Positions 16,062-25,252 are shown, numbered from the stretch's first letter. The stretch is 28,818 nucleotides of DNA from Gammaproteobacteria bacterium RIFCSPHIGHO2_12_FULL_45_12 (GCA_001801665.1 MGYH01000014.1:1-28818), one strand, 5' to 3'. Made by a program: numbers and translations. Notes: generated by a model from the letters alone, not told the origin.

Positions 16062-18059
16062 TTACACTTCCACGGGGTCCACATCCAGCACCCATTTCAC
16101 TGCGGGTGCGGCGGGCAGCTTGTCTAATTGCGGCAAGACCGCGCCCAGAAATTGCTGCAAGTGACTGCGCTTTTTAGCTTTAATCAATAAATTCAGACAG
16201 TGCAAGCCTTTTCGCTTTGCAAGCAGCGCGGGCACGGGGCCCAACACCGATAACGCCGACTGATAAGGCCTGCTTAACGCCCGTATATTAGTTAAAAAAA
16301 TATCCGCCGCTGACTGAGAATAAGCCTCCGCCCGAAAGACGGCAAAATAGGTGTAAGGCGGCAGCCATGCGTGCGCCCGTTCAGCAAGCAATTTACGCGC
16401 GAAAGGCTGATAACCCTGACCGGTCAGTAATTGTAATAACGGATGCTCCGGATGGCGGGTTTGAATGAATACCACACCAGGCTTCTCCGCCCGACCCGCC
16501 CGACCTGATACTTGCAATAATAATTGCCCCATCTGTTCTGCCGCACGAAAATCCGCGCTGAACAAACCACTATCCGCATCCAGCACCCCCACCAAGGTCA
16601 CCTGCGGAAAATGATGCCCTTTGGCCAGCATTTGTGTCCCTAATAAAATGGCTCGCGGCTCACGGTGAATTTGATCTAACAAATCCTGTAACGCACCTTT
16701 CTGGCGCGTGCTATCCCGATCCACGCGAATCAAGGGCACGTCAGGAAACCGCCTTGCCAACACCTGCTCAAGACGCTGCGTCCCCAAACCAACCGGCTGC
16801 ATGGCCGAGGCGTGACACGCGCCACACTTGACCGGCACTTGCATCCGCGCATCACAATGATGACATTGCAAGCGTGGTGGTGTTTTGTGATAGACCATGC
16901 GCGCATCGCAACGCTTGCATTCCACTATCCACGCGCACTCCGTGCAGTAATACACCGGCGAAAAACCACGGCGATTCAAAAACAGCATCACTTGATTATT
17001 CGCCGCCAAATGGTCACTGATGGCTTGCAATAATGTATCCGACAAGCCTTCTTCCACCACCGTCTGCCCCACGTCAACCACCTGAAACCGCGGCAATTCC
17101 GCCACACCCGCACGTTCAGGCAGCGCGAGGTAACGATAGCGCTCTCGCTCCGCATTCAACAAGGTCTCCAACGACGGTGTCGCTGAACCAAGCACCACGG
17201 GTAGCTGCAACGCATTTGCCCGCATAATCGCCAAATCGCGCGCATGATATCTGAAGCGGTCTTGCTGTTTAAACGAACCATCATGCTCTTCATCCACAAT
17301 GATTAAGCCCAAATTAGCAAAAGGCGTAAAAATTGCCGACCGCGTGCCAATCACAATTTTGGCTTCGCCCTCCCGCGCTTTCAACCATGCTTGCAACCGT
17401 TGCTTCTCCGTCAAGCTGGAATGGAGCGCCGCAATCACCACTGGAAAACGTGACTGAAACCGCGCAATTGTCTGCGGCGTTAAGCTAATTTCAGGCACCA
17501 ACACCAACACTTGCTGACCCGCTTGCAAAAAAGCCGCCATGGCTCGCAAATAAACTTCTGTCTTGCCGCTTCCAGTGACACCATCCAGCAAAAAGGTTTG
17601 ATAGTGACCCTGTGACTCACAAATGGCCGCGACCGCCTGCTGCTGCGGCGTATTCATGCATAAAACGGGCTCCTCCGACAAAACAGGCGGCGTTTCCACG
17701 CTCGGCTTAAACGTGGCCGCCGCCCCTTTTCGCAACAACGTCGGCAACGCACCCGCCAACACTTCCCCCAGAGAATAATGATAATAAGCCGCCGCCCACT
17801 GACAAAGCTGAAACACATCCGGCATCACGACCGGCCGCTCATCCAGCACCTCAAGTGCCGTCTTAAGCTTTTCATAAGGTATCGACGTCTCAGAAACGAC
17901 CTCCATCAAGACCCCCACCAAGGTCCGTGACTGAAAGGGGACGCGCACACGCATACCCGGTAAAAGTGCTTTGACATCAAGTAATTGCGGCGGAAGGTAA
18001 TCAAACAGGCGGCGCAAAGGCGTGGGAAGAGCTAGGCGAAGAAATGTCTGCTTGAGCAT
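16062..18059 (-). CDS. priA: Primosomal protein N' (replication restart helicase PriA)
   Basis: A 3'-to-5' SF2 helicase that reloads the replisome at collapsed forks. The N-terminal 3'-DNA-binding domain begins MLKQTFLRLALPTPLRRLFDYLPP. The motor shows DGVTGSGKTEVYL (Walker A), IIVDEEHDGSFKQQ (motif II), GSATPSLE (III) and QVSGRAGRAEKPG (VI). Eight cysteines binding two zinc ions lie between them (CTECAWIVECKRC and CHHCDARM...CGACH). At 665 residues it is shorter than the 730 of E. coli but complete from N-terminus to C-terminus. AAGG lies six bases before the ATG. Its strong GC content contrasts with the island next door. Probably monocistronic, divergent from the gene at 18143. Confidence 0.97.
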   Translation of the reverse strand: MLKQTFLRLALPTPLRRLFDYLPPQLLDVKALLPGMRVRVPFQSRTLVGVLMEVVSETSIPYEKLKTALEVLDERPVVMPDVFQLCQWAAAYYHYSLGEVLAGALPTLLRKGAAATFKPSVETPPVLSEEPVLCMNTPQQQAVAAICESQGHYQTFLLDGVTGSGKTEVYLRAMAAFLQAGQQVLVLVPEISLTPQTIARFQSRFPVVIAALHSSLTEKQRLQAWLKAREGEAKIVIGTRSAIFTPFANLGLIIVDEEHDGSFKQQDRFRYHARDLAIMRANALQLPVVLGSATPSLETLLNAERERYRYLALPERAGVAELPRFQVVDVGQTVVEEGLSDTLLQAISDHLAANNQVMLFLNRRGFSPVYYCTECAWIVECKRCDARMVYHKTPPRLQCHHCDARMQVPVKCGACHASAMQPVGLGTQRLEQVLARRFPDVPLIRVDRDSTRQKGALQDLLDQIHREPRAILLGTQMLAKGHHFPQVTLVGVLDADSGLFSADFRAAEQMGQLLLQVSGRAGRAEKPGVVFIQTRHPEHPLLQLLTGQGYQPFARKLLAERAHAWLPPYTYFAVFRAEAYSQSAADIFLTNIRALSRPYQSALSVLGPVPALLAKRKGLHCLNLLIKAKKRSHLQQFLGAVLPQLDKLPAAPAVKWVLDVDPVEV

Positions 18060-18076
18060 GATAACCTTAAACTGAG

Positions 18077-18107
18077 TTGCACGCGTTGATTCGTTTCACG
18101 TTATAAT
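18077..18107 (+). promoter_or_regulatory. Probable sigma70 promoter
   Basis: TTGCAC (18077-18082) and TATAAT (18102-18107) are separated by 19 bp. The -10 is perfect but the spacer is slightly long. Transcription would start near 18114, leaving about 29 bases before the ATG at 18143. Confidence 0.5.
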
Positions 18108-18142
18108 CATCTCTACTGTAATACAGAAAAGAGGAATATCAC

Positions 18143-19009
18143 ATGTCTACTCCCAAAAACCAACAACAAAGCCCACTTGAGCAAATTTTGGGTTCACTAT
18201 TTGATGACATGGCAAAACACGGCCAAATCGCAGGTCAAGCACTAAATGAAAAAGACACTATTATCGCCGATCTAATACAGGCATTGGAAATGGCGGACGT
18301 CAAACTGACGCTAGACCCCAAGGCTAAACTTGACCCGCTTCTTGAAAAGACACTCAAGTTGGCACTTATTTCAGAAGCGGCCGCCACCCTCATCAACGAA
18401 CCTGACATGGCATTAAATTATAAAGCCCTTTTCGATGGATTACCTAAACAGTCAGACTCAAAATCTGAGGCTCACCTTGAAAAAACACTGGCCATCAGCC
18501 TGCTCAAGCTATTTATGATATTAGCGCCCACCGCCCCAAAATCAACGTTACAGCAAGACGCTGAAAGAACGGCAAAAGAAATCCTAAAAGGAAAAACAAA
18601 AAAAGAACAACCTGACGCCGTCAACGCCAAAAACGAAGTGCTTGACCCGCTGGTTGAAACTTTGAAAAGTTTATACGGCATCAATCCCACCGTTGCTGGC
18701 GGCATCTCAGGCATCATTCAATCTGTTGCCATGAATTACTCAGCACAGCGCAACTGGAGCCAAGGTGGTGACGGCAGCCAAATGGCAGATGAAAACACAC
18801 CAGAGCCTGGCAAAGAAGATCCTACGGGTGCAGAATTGACCGCCATTCTTAATTTCATCACCCAAGGTGATGCCAATGAAGGGCCGCTGAGTGAGCTGGT
18901 GAACCAATTAAAAGGCCCTGATAGCCTGTCCAATTCAACCCAGAATGAATCGACACGGTCTTCTACTCCTAGCCCATTTAATAAAACACCAACACCAGGG
19001 TCTTGGTAA
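18143..19009 (+). CDS. Unknown protein with disordered C-terminus
   Basis: 288 residues, not recognised. The first 130 residues are helical and acidic (PLEQILGSLFDDMAKHGQIAGQALNEKD). A hydrophobic helix (AISLLKLFMILAPTAP) lies near residue 118 and a Gly/Ala-rich segment (INPTVAGGISGIIQSVAMNYSAQ) near 182. The last 85 residues are rich in Gly, Ser, Asn and Pro and probably unstructured. No signal peptide is seen. The ATG has a strong AGAGGA site and a convincing promoter upstream. The stop is one base from the next ATG, so it is co-transcribed and coupled with the thioesterase-like gene. The disordered tail and lineage-restricted look are compatible with a surface-associated or secreted protein, but nothing proves it. 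Confidence 0.75.
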   Translation: MSTPKNQQQSPLEQILGSLFDDMAKHGQIAGQALNEKDTIIADLIQALEMADVKLTLDPKAKLDPLLEKTLKLALISEAAATLINEPDMALNYKALFDGLPKQSDSKSEAHLEKTLAISLLKLFMILAPTAPKSTLQQDAERTAKEILKGKTKKEQPDAVNAKNEVLDPLVETLKSLYGINPTVAGGISGIIQSVAMNYSAQRNWSQGGDGSQMADENTPEPGKEDPTGAELTAILNFITQGDANEGPLSELVNQLKGPDSLSNSTQNESTRSSTPSPFNKTPTPGSW

Positions 19010-19010
19010 C

Positions 19011-19484
19011 ATGACCGATAAGCTAGCATCACCTGTCGCACCCAGCATGATAGCGCATTTATCACGCGCGTTCACTGCCATCCCTTTCAACCGCATGCTG
19101 GGCTTAAGGCTAGACCACTTAGACGCTGAGCATGTACTCATGAGTTTTGACATGAAAAACGAACTCATTGGCAATTTTCTGCATGGCATTTTACATGGCG
19201 GCGTGACCTCCTCCGTCCTCGACATGGCAGGCGGCATGGTCGTCATGACCACCGCCATCACAGAGCACCCCCATGCCACCCCAGAAGAATTGGCCAAAAT
19301 TCTAGGCAAATGCAGCACGATCGACCTGCAAATAAGCTATTTACGGCCCGGCAAAGGCGAGCGTTTTTCAGCTAAGGCCTGGATCATCAAGCAAGGTCAC
19401 AAAATTTGTTTCACGCGAATGGAATTACATAATCACACCGGCTCACTCATTGCCTCAGGCAATGGCACCTACCTCATTAGTTAA
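19011..19484 (+). CDS. Hotdog-fold thioesterase-like protein (PaaI/YigI type)
   Basis: 157 residues. The segment HGGVTSSVLDMAGGMVVMTT is the hallmark of the PaaI-type hotdog thioesterases (HGG followed by a helix). TIDLQISYLRPGKGERFSAKAWIIKQGHKICFTRMEL supplies the typical beta strands, and GNGTYLI ends the fold. Substrate unknown; acyl-CoA is expected from the family. The preferred start is the ATG at 19011, one base after the previous stop and preceded by AGGG. A longer reading into the upstream gene has no support. Length is typical for the family. Confidence 0.85.
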   Translation: MTDKLASPVAPSMIAHLSRAFTAIPFNRMLGLRLDHLDAEHVLMSFDMKNELIGNFLHGILHGGVTSSVLDMAGGMVVMTTAITEHPHATPEELAKILGKCSTIDLQISYLRPGKGERFSAKAWIIKQGHKICFTRMELHNHTGSLIASGNGTYLIS

Positions 19485-19548
19485 GCCTTCCATCTTACCT
19501 GCCGCATCATTACTATAGAGAGTCATCCGCATTCTGCAGGAGCTAAGT

Positions 19549-20634
19549 ATGCATCACATTTTAGTATTGGGCGCTGGCAACATCGGCTCACTCATCACCT
19601 TTTTATTAGCCCACTCCAACGATTATTATGTTTACCTTGCTGATCTCACACCAGACAACCCTCACCTGGCACGTCTTGGCAAACTACCCAACTTTGAACC
19701 CATTGCCATCGATGCAACCGATACACACGCCGTTGCTGCCTTCATTAAAAAAAAGAAAATTACCCTGCTTGTCTCTTCATTACCCTTTTATTTTAACATC
19801 CCTATCGCCACGCTAGCATCCACATTCAACCTGCACTATTTTGATTTAACAGAAGATGTTAAAACCACTCAGGGTGTCAGGGAACTTTCCAAAAAAACAA
19901 CGGGTACCTTTGTGCCGCAATGTGGTTTGGCGCCAGGCTTCATCAGCATTGTCGCCCATGATTTAATGCGGCACTTTCCCATGCTGGACACTGTTAAAAT
20001 GCGTGTTGGCGCACTGCCCACCAACATTAGCAACGCCCTGCAATATTCCTTGACATGGTCAACAGACGGACTCATTAACGAATATGGCAACGCCTGCCCC
20101 AGCGTCAAAGACAGTCAGGAAGTTAATTTGGCACCGCTTGAAGACCTGGAAGAAATTAAAATTGATGGGCTCACTTATGAAGCGTTTAACACTTCTGGCG
20201 GCATCGGCAGTCTCGTGCATGCTTATCGTGGGAAAATCAAAAATTTAAGTTACAAAACCATCCGCTATCCAGGCCATTGTCAGAAAATGCGATTTTTAAT
20301 GAATGATTTACTTTTAAATGATGATAGGGAAACGCTAAAGCGCATTCTGGAACATGCCATTCCTAAAACTTATCAAGATGTCGTTCTGGTTTATGTTTCC
20401 GTGACGGGCACCAAAAACAATATCTTTGTAGAGGAACACTATGTCAAAAAGTTTTACCCAAAAGTGATTCATGGCTTAAAATGGTCGGCCATTCAACTAA
20501 CCACCGCATCAAGCGTTTGCGCCGCCATTGATCTGGTCATTCATCACCCTAAAAAATATCATGGTTTTGTCCGGCAAGAACAATTTCCTTTCGATGAGGT
20601 CCTTAAAAACAGATTTGGTCGTTATTTTGCTTAA
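19549..20634 (+). CDS. Saccharopine dehydrogenase-like protein
   Basis: 361 residues with an N-terminal Rossmann fold (MHHILVLGAGNIGSLITFLLA, the GxGxxG nucleotide motif). The rest fits the saccharopine dehydrogenase family, including LAPGFISIVAHDLM, the conserved CGLAPG stretch near residue 124, and GHCQKMRFLMNDLLL late in the protein. The family interconverts saccharopine with glutamate and aminoadipate semialdehyde, or lysine and oxoglutarate. Which half-reaction this one performs cannot be told from sequence alone. The ATG has GCAGGAG upstream. The next gene, 21 bp on, encodes an enzyme that oxidises aminoadipate semialdehyde, which supports a lysine degradation route. Confidence 0.85.
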   Translation: MHHILVLGAGNIGSLITFLLAHSNDYYVYLADLTPDNPHLARLGKLPNFEPIAIDATDTHAVAAFIKKKKITLLVSSLPFYFNIPIATLASTFNLHYFDLTEDVKTTQGVRELSKKTTGTFVPQCGLAPGFISIVAHDLMRHFPMLDTVKMRVGALPTNISNALQYSLTWSTDGLINEYGNACPSVKDSQEVNLAPLEDLEEIKIDGLTYEAFNTSGGIGSLVHAYRGKIKNLSYKTIRYPGHCQKMRFLMNDLLLNDDRETLKRILEHAIPKTYQDVVLVYVSVTGTKNNIFVEEHYVKKFYPKVIHGLKWSAIQLTTASSVCAAIDLVIHHPKKYHGFVRQEQFPFDEVLKNRFGRYFA

Positions 20635-20655
20635 AACCGCAAGAGGATATGTCAC

Positions 20656-22173
20656 ATGGATTTATTAAAAAGCCTACAACTGAACGCCCACAACAGCGGC
20701 ACTTTTAACGGAAAAGATGGCTGGGCGACCACCCAGTCAGAAGGCGAAATTATTTCCTGTAACCCCGCCACAGGACAAGCCATCGCATCCGTGTACCGCG
20801 CATCCAAAGAAGATTATGACCAAGTCATCAAGACCGCTCAGGAAACTTTTTTATCCTGGCGCAACGTGCCCGCGCCAAAGCGCGGTGAACTGGTACGCCT
20901 GATGGGTGAAGCATTAAGACATGCTAAAGACACCCTTGGCAGCTTGGTCTCCCTTGAAATGGGCAAGTCAAAACAAGAAGGAAACGGCGAAGTTCAGGAA
21001 ATGATTGACATGGCTGATCTTGCTGTTGGTCAATCACGCATGCTCTATGGCAACACCATGCATTCAGAACGCCCTTGGCACCGCATGTATGAACAATGGC
21101 ATCCACTCGGCGTAACGGGCGTCATGAGTGCTTTTAATTTTCCCGTGGCGGTTTGGGCGTGGAACGCCTTTATCGCTGCCATTTGCGGCAACACCGTGGT
21201 GTGGAAACCCTCGCCCAAAACACCCTTATGCGCCGTGGCAGTACAACATATCTGTCAGCAAGTCATGCAACAGTGCGGGCATCCGGGCGTCTTTTCCATG
21301 GTCATTTCAGATAGCATTGAATTGGGACGCAACATGGCAAGCGACCCACGCCTGCCCTTGATTTCATTCACAGGCTCAACCGCCGTGGGTCGTGAGATTA
21401 ATGTGTTAGTGGCCAGCCGCCTGGGGCGGTCATTGCTGGAATTAAGCGGTAACAATGCCATGATTATTGATGAAGACGCTGATTTAAACGCAGCCATTCC
21501 CGCCATTGTCTTTGGTGCCATCGGCACCGCTGGCCAGCGCTGCACGACAACACGCCGCTTATTCGTACACGATAAAATTTATTCTTCGCTCATACAATCG
21601 CTTATCAAAGCTTATCAAAAAATTACCATTGGCGACCCACTTGATGAAAAAAATCTAATGGGCCCCTTAATTGACGCCAAAGCCGTTGATCAATATCTAC
21701 AAACCATTGCGGCTGCAAAGAAGCTGAAAGCTACTATTTTATGGGGTGGACAAGCCATCAATGGAAAAGGTTTTTATGTGGAACCCACGATCATTGAAGC
21801 GAAAAATGAATGGGATATTGTGCAAAACGAAACGTTTGCACCCATTTTATATGTCATCCGTTATCAAAAAATGGAAGAAGCGATCGCCATGCAAAATCAA
21901 TCCCGTTTTGGTTTATCCTCCGCCCTTTTCACACAGAATCTACAACACGCCGAAGCATTCTTATCGGCAAGCGGCAGTGATTGCGGCATCGCCAACATCA
22001 ACATTGGAACCTCAGGTGCCGAGATTGGCGGCGCATTTGGCGGTGAAAAAGAAACCGGCGGCGGCCGTGAAGCGGGCTCCGACGCATGGAAAGCCTATAT
22101 GCGGCGTCAAACCAGCACCATCAATTGGGGGCGAGAAGCAACACTCGCTCAAGGTATTAAATTTGATATTTAA
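20656..22173 (+). CDS. amaB: Aminoadipate-semialdehyde dehydrogenase (ALDH7 family)
   Basis: NAD-dependent aldehyde dehydrogenase of the ALDH7/antiquitin group, which oxidises alpha-aminoadipate semialdehyde (in equilibrium with piperideine-6-carboxylate) to aminoadipate. 505 residues. SAFNFPVAVWAWN and KPSPKTPL form the cofactor site, FTGSTAVGREI follows, Glu262 in LLELSGNNA is the general base, and Cys296 in GTAGQRCTTTRR is the nucleophile. The C-terminal GGAFGGEKETGGGREAGSDAWKAYMRRQT is a strong ALDH7 signature. AGAGGA precedes the ATG. The pair with the saccharopine dehydrogenase-like gene is the common arrangement in Legionella-like bacteria. The symbol is assigned by family, not by direct comparison. 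Confidence 0.9.
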   Translation: MDLLKSLQLNAHNSGTFNGKDGWATTQSEGEIISCNPATGQAIASVYRASKEDYDQVIKTAQETFLSWRNVPAPKRGELVRLMGEALRHAKDTLGSLVSLEMGKSKQEGNGEVQEMIDMADLAVGQSRMLYGNTMHSERPWHRMYEQWHPLGVTGVMSAFNFPVAVWAWNAFIAAICGNTVVWKPSPKTPLCAVAVQHICQQVMQQCGHPGVFSMVISDSIELGRNMASDPRLPLISFTGSTAVGREINVLVASRLGRSLLELSGNNAMIIDEDADLNAAIPAIVFGAIGTAGQRCTTTRRLFVHDKIYSSLIQSLIKAYQKITIGDPLDEKNLMGPLIDAKAVDQYLQTIAAAKKLKATILWGGQAINGKGFYVEPTIIEAKNEWDIVQNETFAPILYVIRYQKMEEAIAMQNQSRFGLSSALFTQNLQHAEAFLSASGSDCGIANINIGTSGAEIGGAFGGEKETGGGREAGSDAWKAYMRRQTSTINWGREATLAQGIKFDI

Positions 22174-22193
22174 TTTACCAATCCATCCCGTTT

Positions 22194-23171
22194 ATGCTGG
22201 CTGAATTAATCCAGACAATACTGTCGCTTCCCGATACCAATATGGACGACATACGCTATCAATTTTTGGTGACCTTTCATGATCAGGCAGGCTGCGAACT
22301 TTCAACAAACCAGGAGCTGGACATTTATTTTAAAAACAGGAAAGACATTTCTATCTCTAGCACACAATTAACTATTTTTCTGCAAGCAAGAAAGATGGGA
22401 CGCTTTCTGATTCACTGGATTAAAACGTTTACCCAAAACGAGGCGTTCATCAAGCCTGAAGCGCTGGATAATGACAAACTGCTTGAACTCATTTCACCGG
22501 CACTCGCGCCATTTGGCCACAGACTGGCGGCACTGAGAAAAAAACTGACGCATTGGTGCAACGTCATCACCAGCGGCGAAGAAGCCTATTACTTACTCAC
22601 CTTGCTGGCCGCCACTAAAGTCGCCCTTTGGAACCGTGATATCCACTTTCTTGCAAGCAGTGGCATGCAATTTAGAAACACGCTCATAGAAATCATCTTA
22701 TTAACACTAAAGCGTGACACGCCCTCTATTTATGAAACGTATTTTGAAAAACAGCCACAGCTTGATTTTGAGTATCGGGCTAATCATTTGCTTCAGGATT
22801 TTCACGATCAGAAGGCTAGTGCCTTAGGCTGCAAACCCCTTGAACCGATCATCACAAAATTTTTTCTGATCACTGATATTTGCTACACGCTAACAAGTTG
22901 TAAAGAATTAAAAAGCATCCTCATTGAATTTTCGATGAAATTTCAATTTTTTTTAAGCCTACCCCATCCTGTCAACGCATCCGCCACGCCCACTTTTTTC
23001 GGAAATAATCCGTTGGTAGCCGCACTCAACAGCGTATCGAATATTTTCAACCAAAACGAACCGGAGCAAAAATTCATAAAAGCAGGTTTATATGTTTCCC
23101 AACACTTACAATGCGACCCTGATTTCGCTGAACTTCAATCATTGACAACCCCAACGCTCCGCTCAGAATGA
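22194..23171 (+). CDS. Unknown 325-residue helical protein
   Basis: Not recognised. The product is predominantly helical (SSTQLTIFLQARKMGRFLIHWIKTF, EEAYYLLTLLAATKVALWNRD, TLIEIILLTLKRD) with no signal peptide or clear membrane span. The start at 22194, 20 bp after the ALDH7 stop, has no good ribosome binding site, so translation may depend on coupling. The last codons and stop (LRSE, TGA) are formed by the CGCTCAGAATGACA end of a dispersed repeat that begins at 23160. The natural C-terminus may therefore have been altered by repeat insertion. Confidence 0.65.
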   Translation: MLAELIQTILSLPDTNMDDIRYQFLVTFHDQAGCELSTNQELDIYFKNRKDISISSTQLTIFLQARKMGRFLIHWIKTFTQNEAFIKPEALDNDKLLELISPALAPFGHRLAALRKKLTHWCNVITSGEEAYYLLTLLAATKVALWNRDIHFLASSGMQFRNTLIEIILLTLKRDTPSIYETYFEKQPQLDFEYRANHLLQDFHDQKASALGCKPLEPIITKFFLITDICYTLTSCKELKSILIEFSMKFQFFLSLPHPVNASATPTFFGNNPLVAALNSVSNIFNQNEPEQKFIKAGLYVSQHLQCDPDFAELQSLTTPTLRSE

Positions 23172-23210
23172 CAGCTCATTTTTGTAACCTATGCTAACTT
23201 AGCTACTATA
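23160..23210. repeat. 51-bp direct repeat, left copy
   Basis: Starts CGCTCAGAATGACA and ends GCTACTATA. It matches 23576-23626 with about six differences in 51 bp and no gaps. It supplies the stop codon of the preceding gene. Confidence 0.8.
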
Positions 23211-23220
23211 CATTGATGGT

Positions 23221-23490
23221 GCATCATTCTCTCGTCGTTGCGAGGAGTGCTGTTTACGACGCGGCAATCCAGTCTTGGACTTTATCCATGACAAAACGCC
23301 ATGACTCATCGTCATTTTTCATGACAAATCATTTATATCATGGCAACCATGCGAAACTAGAAAAATAAAATTCTTCTTATTGAATCGATAAATTCTAAAT
23401 GACATGATCTATACGCTGGGTTACTATAATGTCAAAGACTGGATTGCCGCGTCGCAAAAAACGCTCCTCGCAACGACGAATGAATGATGC
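23221..23490. mobile_element. MITE-like element with 60-bp terminal inverted repeats
   Basis: Bases 23221-23280 and 23431-23490 are inverted copies of each other with roughly nine mismatches. Both outer ends read GCATCATTC and both contain TCGTCGTTGCGAGGAG and CGCGGCAATCCAGTC. The 150-bp interior has no coding capacity. No clear target-site duplication is seen at the edges. A shorter, diverged relative lies at 25498-25615, so the family is dispersed. Confidence 0.75.
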
Positions 23491-23512
23491 AACGCGCTAG
23501 TGCTCCGTAACG

Positions 23513-23588
23513 GGCATTCTGAGGAGCGTTTTTTGCGACGAAGGATCTCGTGTTTTTTTAGGAGATTCTTCGCTTCGCTCAGAATGAC
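23513..23588. repeat. Hairpin repeat with GCATTCTGAG / CTCAGAATG ends
   Basis: CATTCTGAG (from 23515) pairs with CTCAGAATG at the right end. An inner stem, CGAAGGATCTC against GAGATTCTTCG, pairs with one mismatch. The GTCATTCTGAGCGAAG end is a sequence commonly seen in dispersed bacterial repeats. Its right end merges into the second copy of the 51-bp direct repeat. Confidence 0.65.
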
Positions 23589-23626
23589 AACCCATTTTTG
23601 TAACCTAAGCTAGGTTACCTACTATA
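23576..23626. repeat. 51-bp direct repeat, right copy
   Basis: Partner of 23160-23210. Within it, TAACCTAAGCTAGGTTA (23601-23617) is a palindrome that has decayed in the left copy. The final GTTACCTACTATA recurs at 25662-25674. Confidence 0.8.
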
Positions 23627-23706
23627 ACTCACCCATGCTCATTGCTTGACTCCAGATAACGGGATTTTATGATTTAAACGTAGATAGCTTGAGTTGTGTT
23701 TCCGGC
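23627..23706. other. Gap between repeats and succinate-semialdehyde dehydrogenase stop
   Basis: No gene, tRNA or clear terminator is visible here. The whole stretch from 23172 to 23706 is explained by the repeats listed separately, apart from these last 80 bp. Confidence 0.4.
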
Positions 23707-25203
23707 TCACAAAGTACCCGGATCGCCCGCCAACTCCATGCACACATATTTGATTTCCAAATAGGGCTCCAAACCATACATAGAGCCCTCACGACCGATG
23801 CCTGACTGTTTCACGCCGCCAAACGGCGCCACTTCCGTTGAGATAATGCCCGCATTGATTCCCACCATGCCATATTCAAGGGCTTCAGCGATGCGCCAAA
23901 TGCGGCTAACATCCTGACTATAAAAATAGGAGGCCAAGCCATATTCAGTGTCATTGGCCATTTGAATCACTTCCTGTTCACTTGAAAAGCGAAACAAGGG
24001 CGCAACGGGACCAAACGTTTCCTCCCTAGCAAAACGCATGGACGCATTGACATGGGTCATCACCGTTGGCTCAAAAAAAAGACCGCCTAAAGCATGCGGC
24101 TTGCCGCCACAACGAATTTGCGCGCCATGATCAATGCCATCATTGATATGTGCTTCTACTTTTTCAAGTGCTGCCTTGCTAATCAAGGGGCCAACTTGTA
24201 TGCCTTGCTCAAGTCCATTACCGATTTTAAGCTGCTTGACGGCCGCAACAAATTTTTCAGCAAATTTGTCATAAATTTTCTCGTGAATATAAAATCTGTT
24301 GGCACACACACACGTTTGACCTGCGTTGCGAAACTTGGAAGCCATCGCACCTTGTACCGCCGAATTGATATCCGCATCTTCAAACACAATAAAGGGCGCA
24401 TTTCCTCCTAATTCCAGTGAAATTTTCTTTATGCTCGTCGCGCATTGCGCCATCAACAAGCGACCAACTGCCGTTGAGCCGGTAAAAGAAAGTTTGCGAA
24501 CCAGCGGATTTGAAGTAAATTCCTGCCCAATGTCAGCCGCCTGGCCCGTGACAATATTAAGCACTCCAGCAGGCATACCTGCTTTTTCAGCAAGGACTGC
24601 CAAGGCAAGCGCGCTAAAGGGTGTCTTACTATCTGGCTTCACCACCACGGTACAACCTACCGCTAATGCGGGTGCCACCTTACGCGTAATCATGGCAGAT
24701 GGGAAATTCCACGGCGTGATGGCTGCGACAACACCAACCGGCTGCTTAATAACGAGTAAACGCTGTTGCGGTTTATTGGATAAAATGACATCCCCATAAA
24801 CTCGGCGAGCTTCTTCGGCATACCAGCGAATAAATCCATTGGCATATTCCATTTCGCCGCGCGATTCTGCCAACGGCTTGCCTTCTTCAAGCGTCATGAT
24901 TCTCGCAAGGTCTTCCTTATTTTCGTCAATCAGGTCAGCCCACGCCAACAGAATAGATGCACGCTCTTTCGCTGTTAACTGGCGCCATGCTTTCCAGGCG
25001 GCATTGGCTGCATAAATGGCGTGCATGGCTTCTTCCTGCCCGCCATTCGGCACTTTTCCCAACTCAGTGTCATCAACAGGATTTCGCACGGAGAGGGTAT
25101 CTTCGCTTTCGGCAGCGACCCATTTTCCATTGATATAACAGGCTTGCTTGAACAATTCAGGGTTTTTTAATCCTTGCATCGCGCACGCCATTGACGGCTT
25201 CAT
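23707..25203 (-). CDS. gabD: Succinate-semialdehyde dehydrogenase (GabD type)
   Basis: NAD(P)-dependent oxidation of succinate semialdehyde to succinate, the last step of GABA degradation. 498 residues. The hallmarks are ITPWNFPSAMITRKVAPALAVGCT and KPDSKTPFSALALA (cofactor site), FTGSTAVGRLL, the Glu in ISLELGGNAPF (general base) and Cys298 in NAGQTCVCANRF (nucleophile, followed by the second Cys of GabD enzymes). The C-terminal GGVKQSGIGREGSMYGLEPYLEIKY is typical. AAAGGAG lies seven bases before the ATG. No gabT or gabP is adjacent. A winged-helix remnant diverges from it 50 bp upstream. Confidence 0.92.
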   Translation of the reverse strand: MKPSMACAMQGLKNPELFKQACYINGKWVAAESEDTLSVRNPVDDTELGKVPNGGQEEAMHAIYAANAAWKAWRQLTAKERASILLAWADLIDENKEDLARIMTLEEGKPLAESRGEMEYANGFIRWYAEEARRVYGDVILSNKPQQRLLVIKQPVGVVAAITPWNFPSAMITRKVAPALAVGCTVVVKPDSKTPFSALALAVLAEKAGMPAGVLNIVTGQAADIGQEFTSNPLVRKLSFTGSTAVGRLLMAQCATSIKKISLELGGNAPFIVFEDADINSAVQGAMASKFRNAGQTCVCANRFYIHEKIYDKFAEKFVAAVKQLKIGNGLEQGIQVGPLISKAALEKVEAHINDGIDHGAQIRCGGKPHALGGLFFEPTVMTHVNASMRFAREETFGPVAPLFRFSSEQEVIQMANDTEYGLASYFYSQDVSRIWRIAEALEYGMVGINAGIISTEVAPFGGVKQSGIGREGSMYGLEPYLEIKYVCMELAGDPGTL

Positions 25204-25252
25204 GGGTTGACTCCTTTCATTTCCTTAAATAACGGCTTAAGTCAATGTTAAC

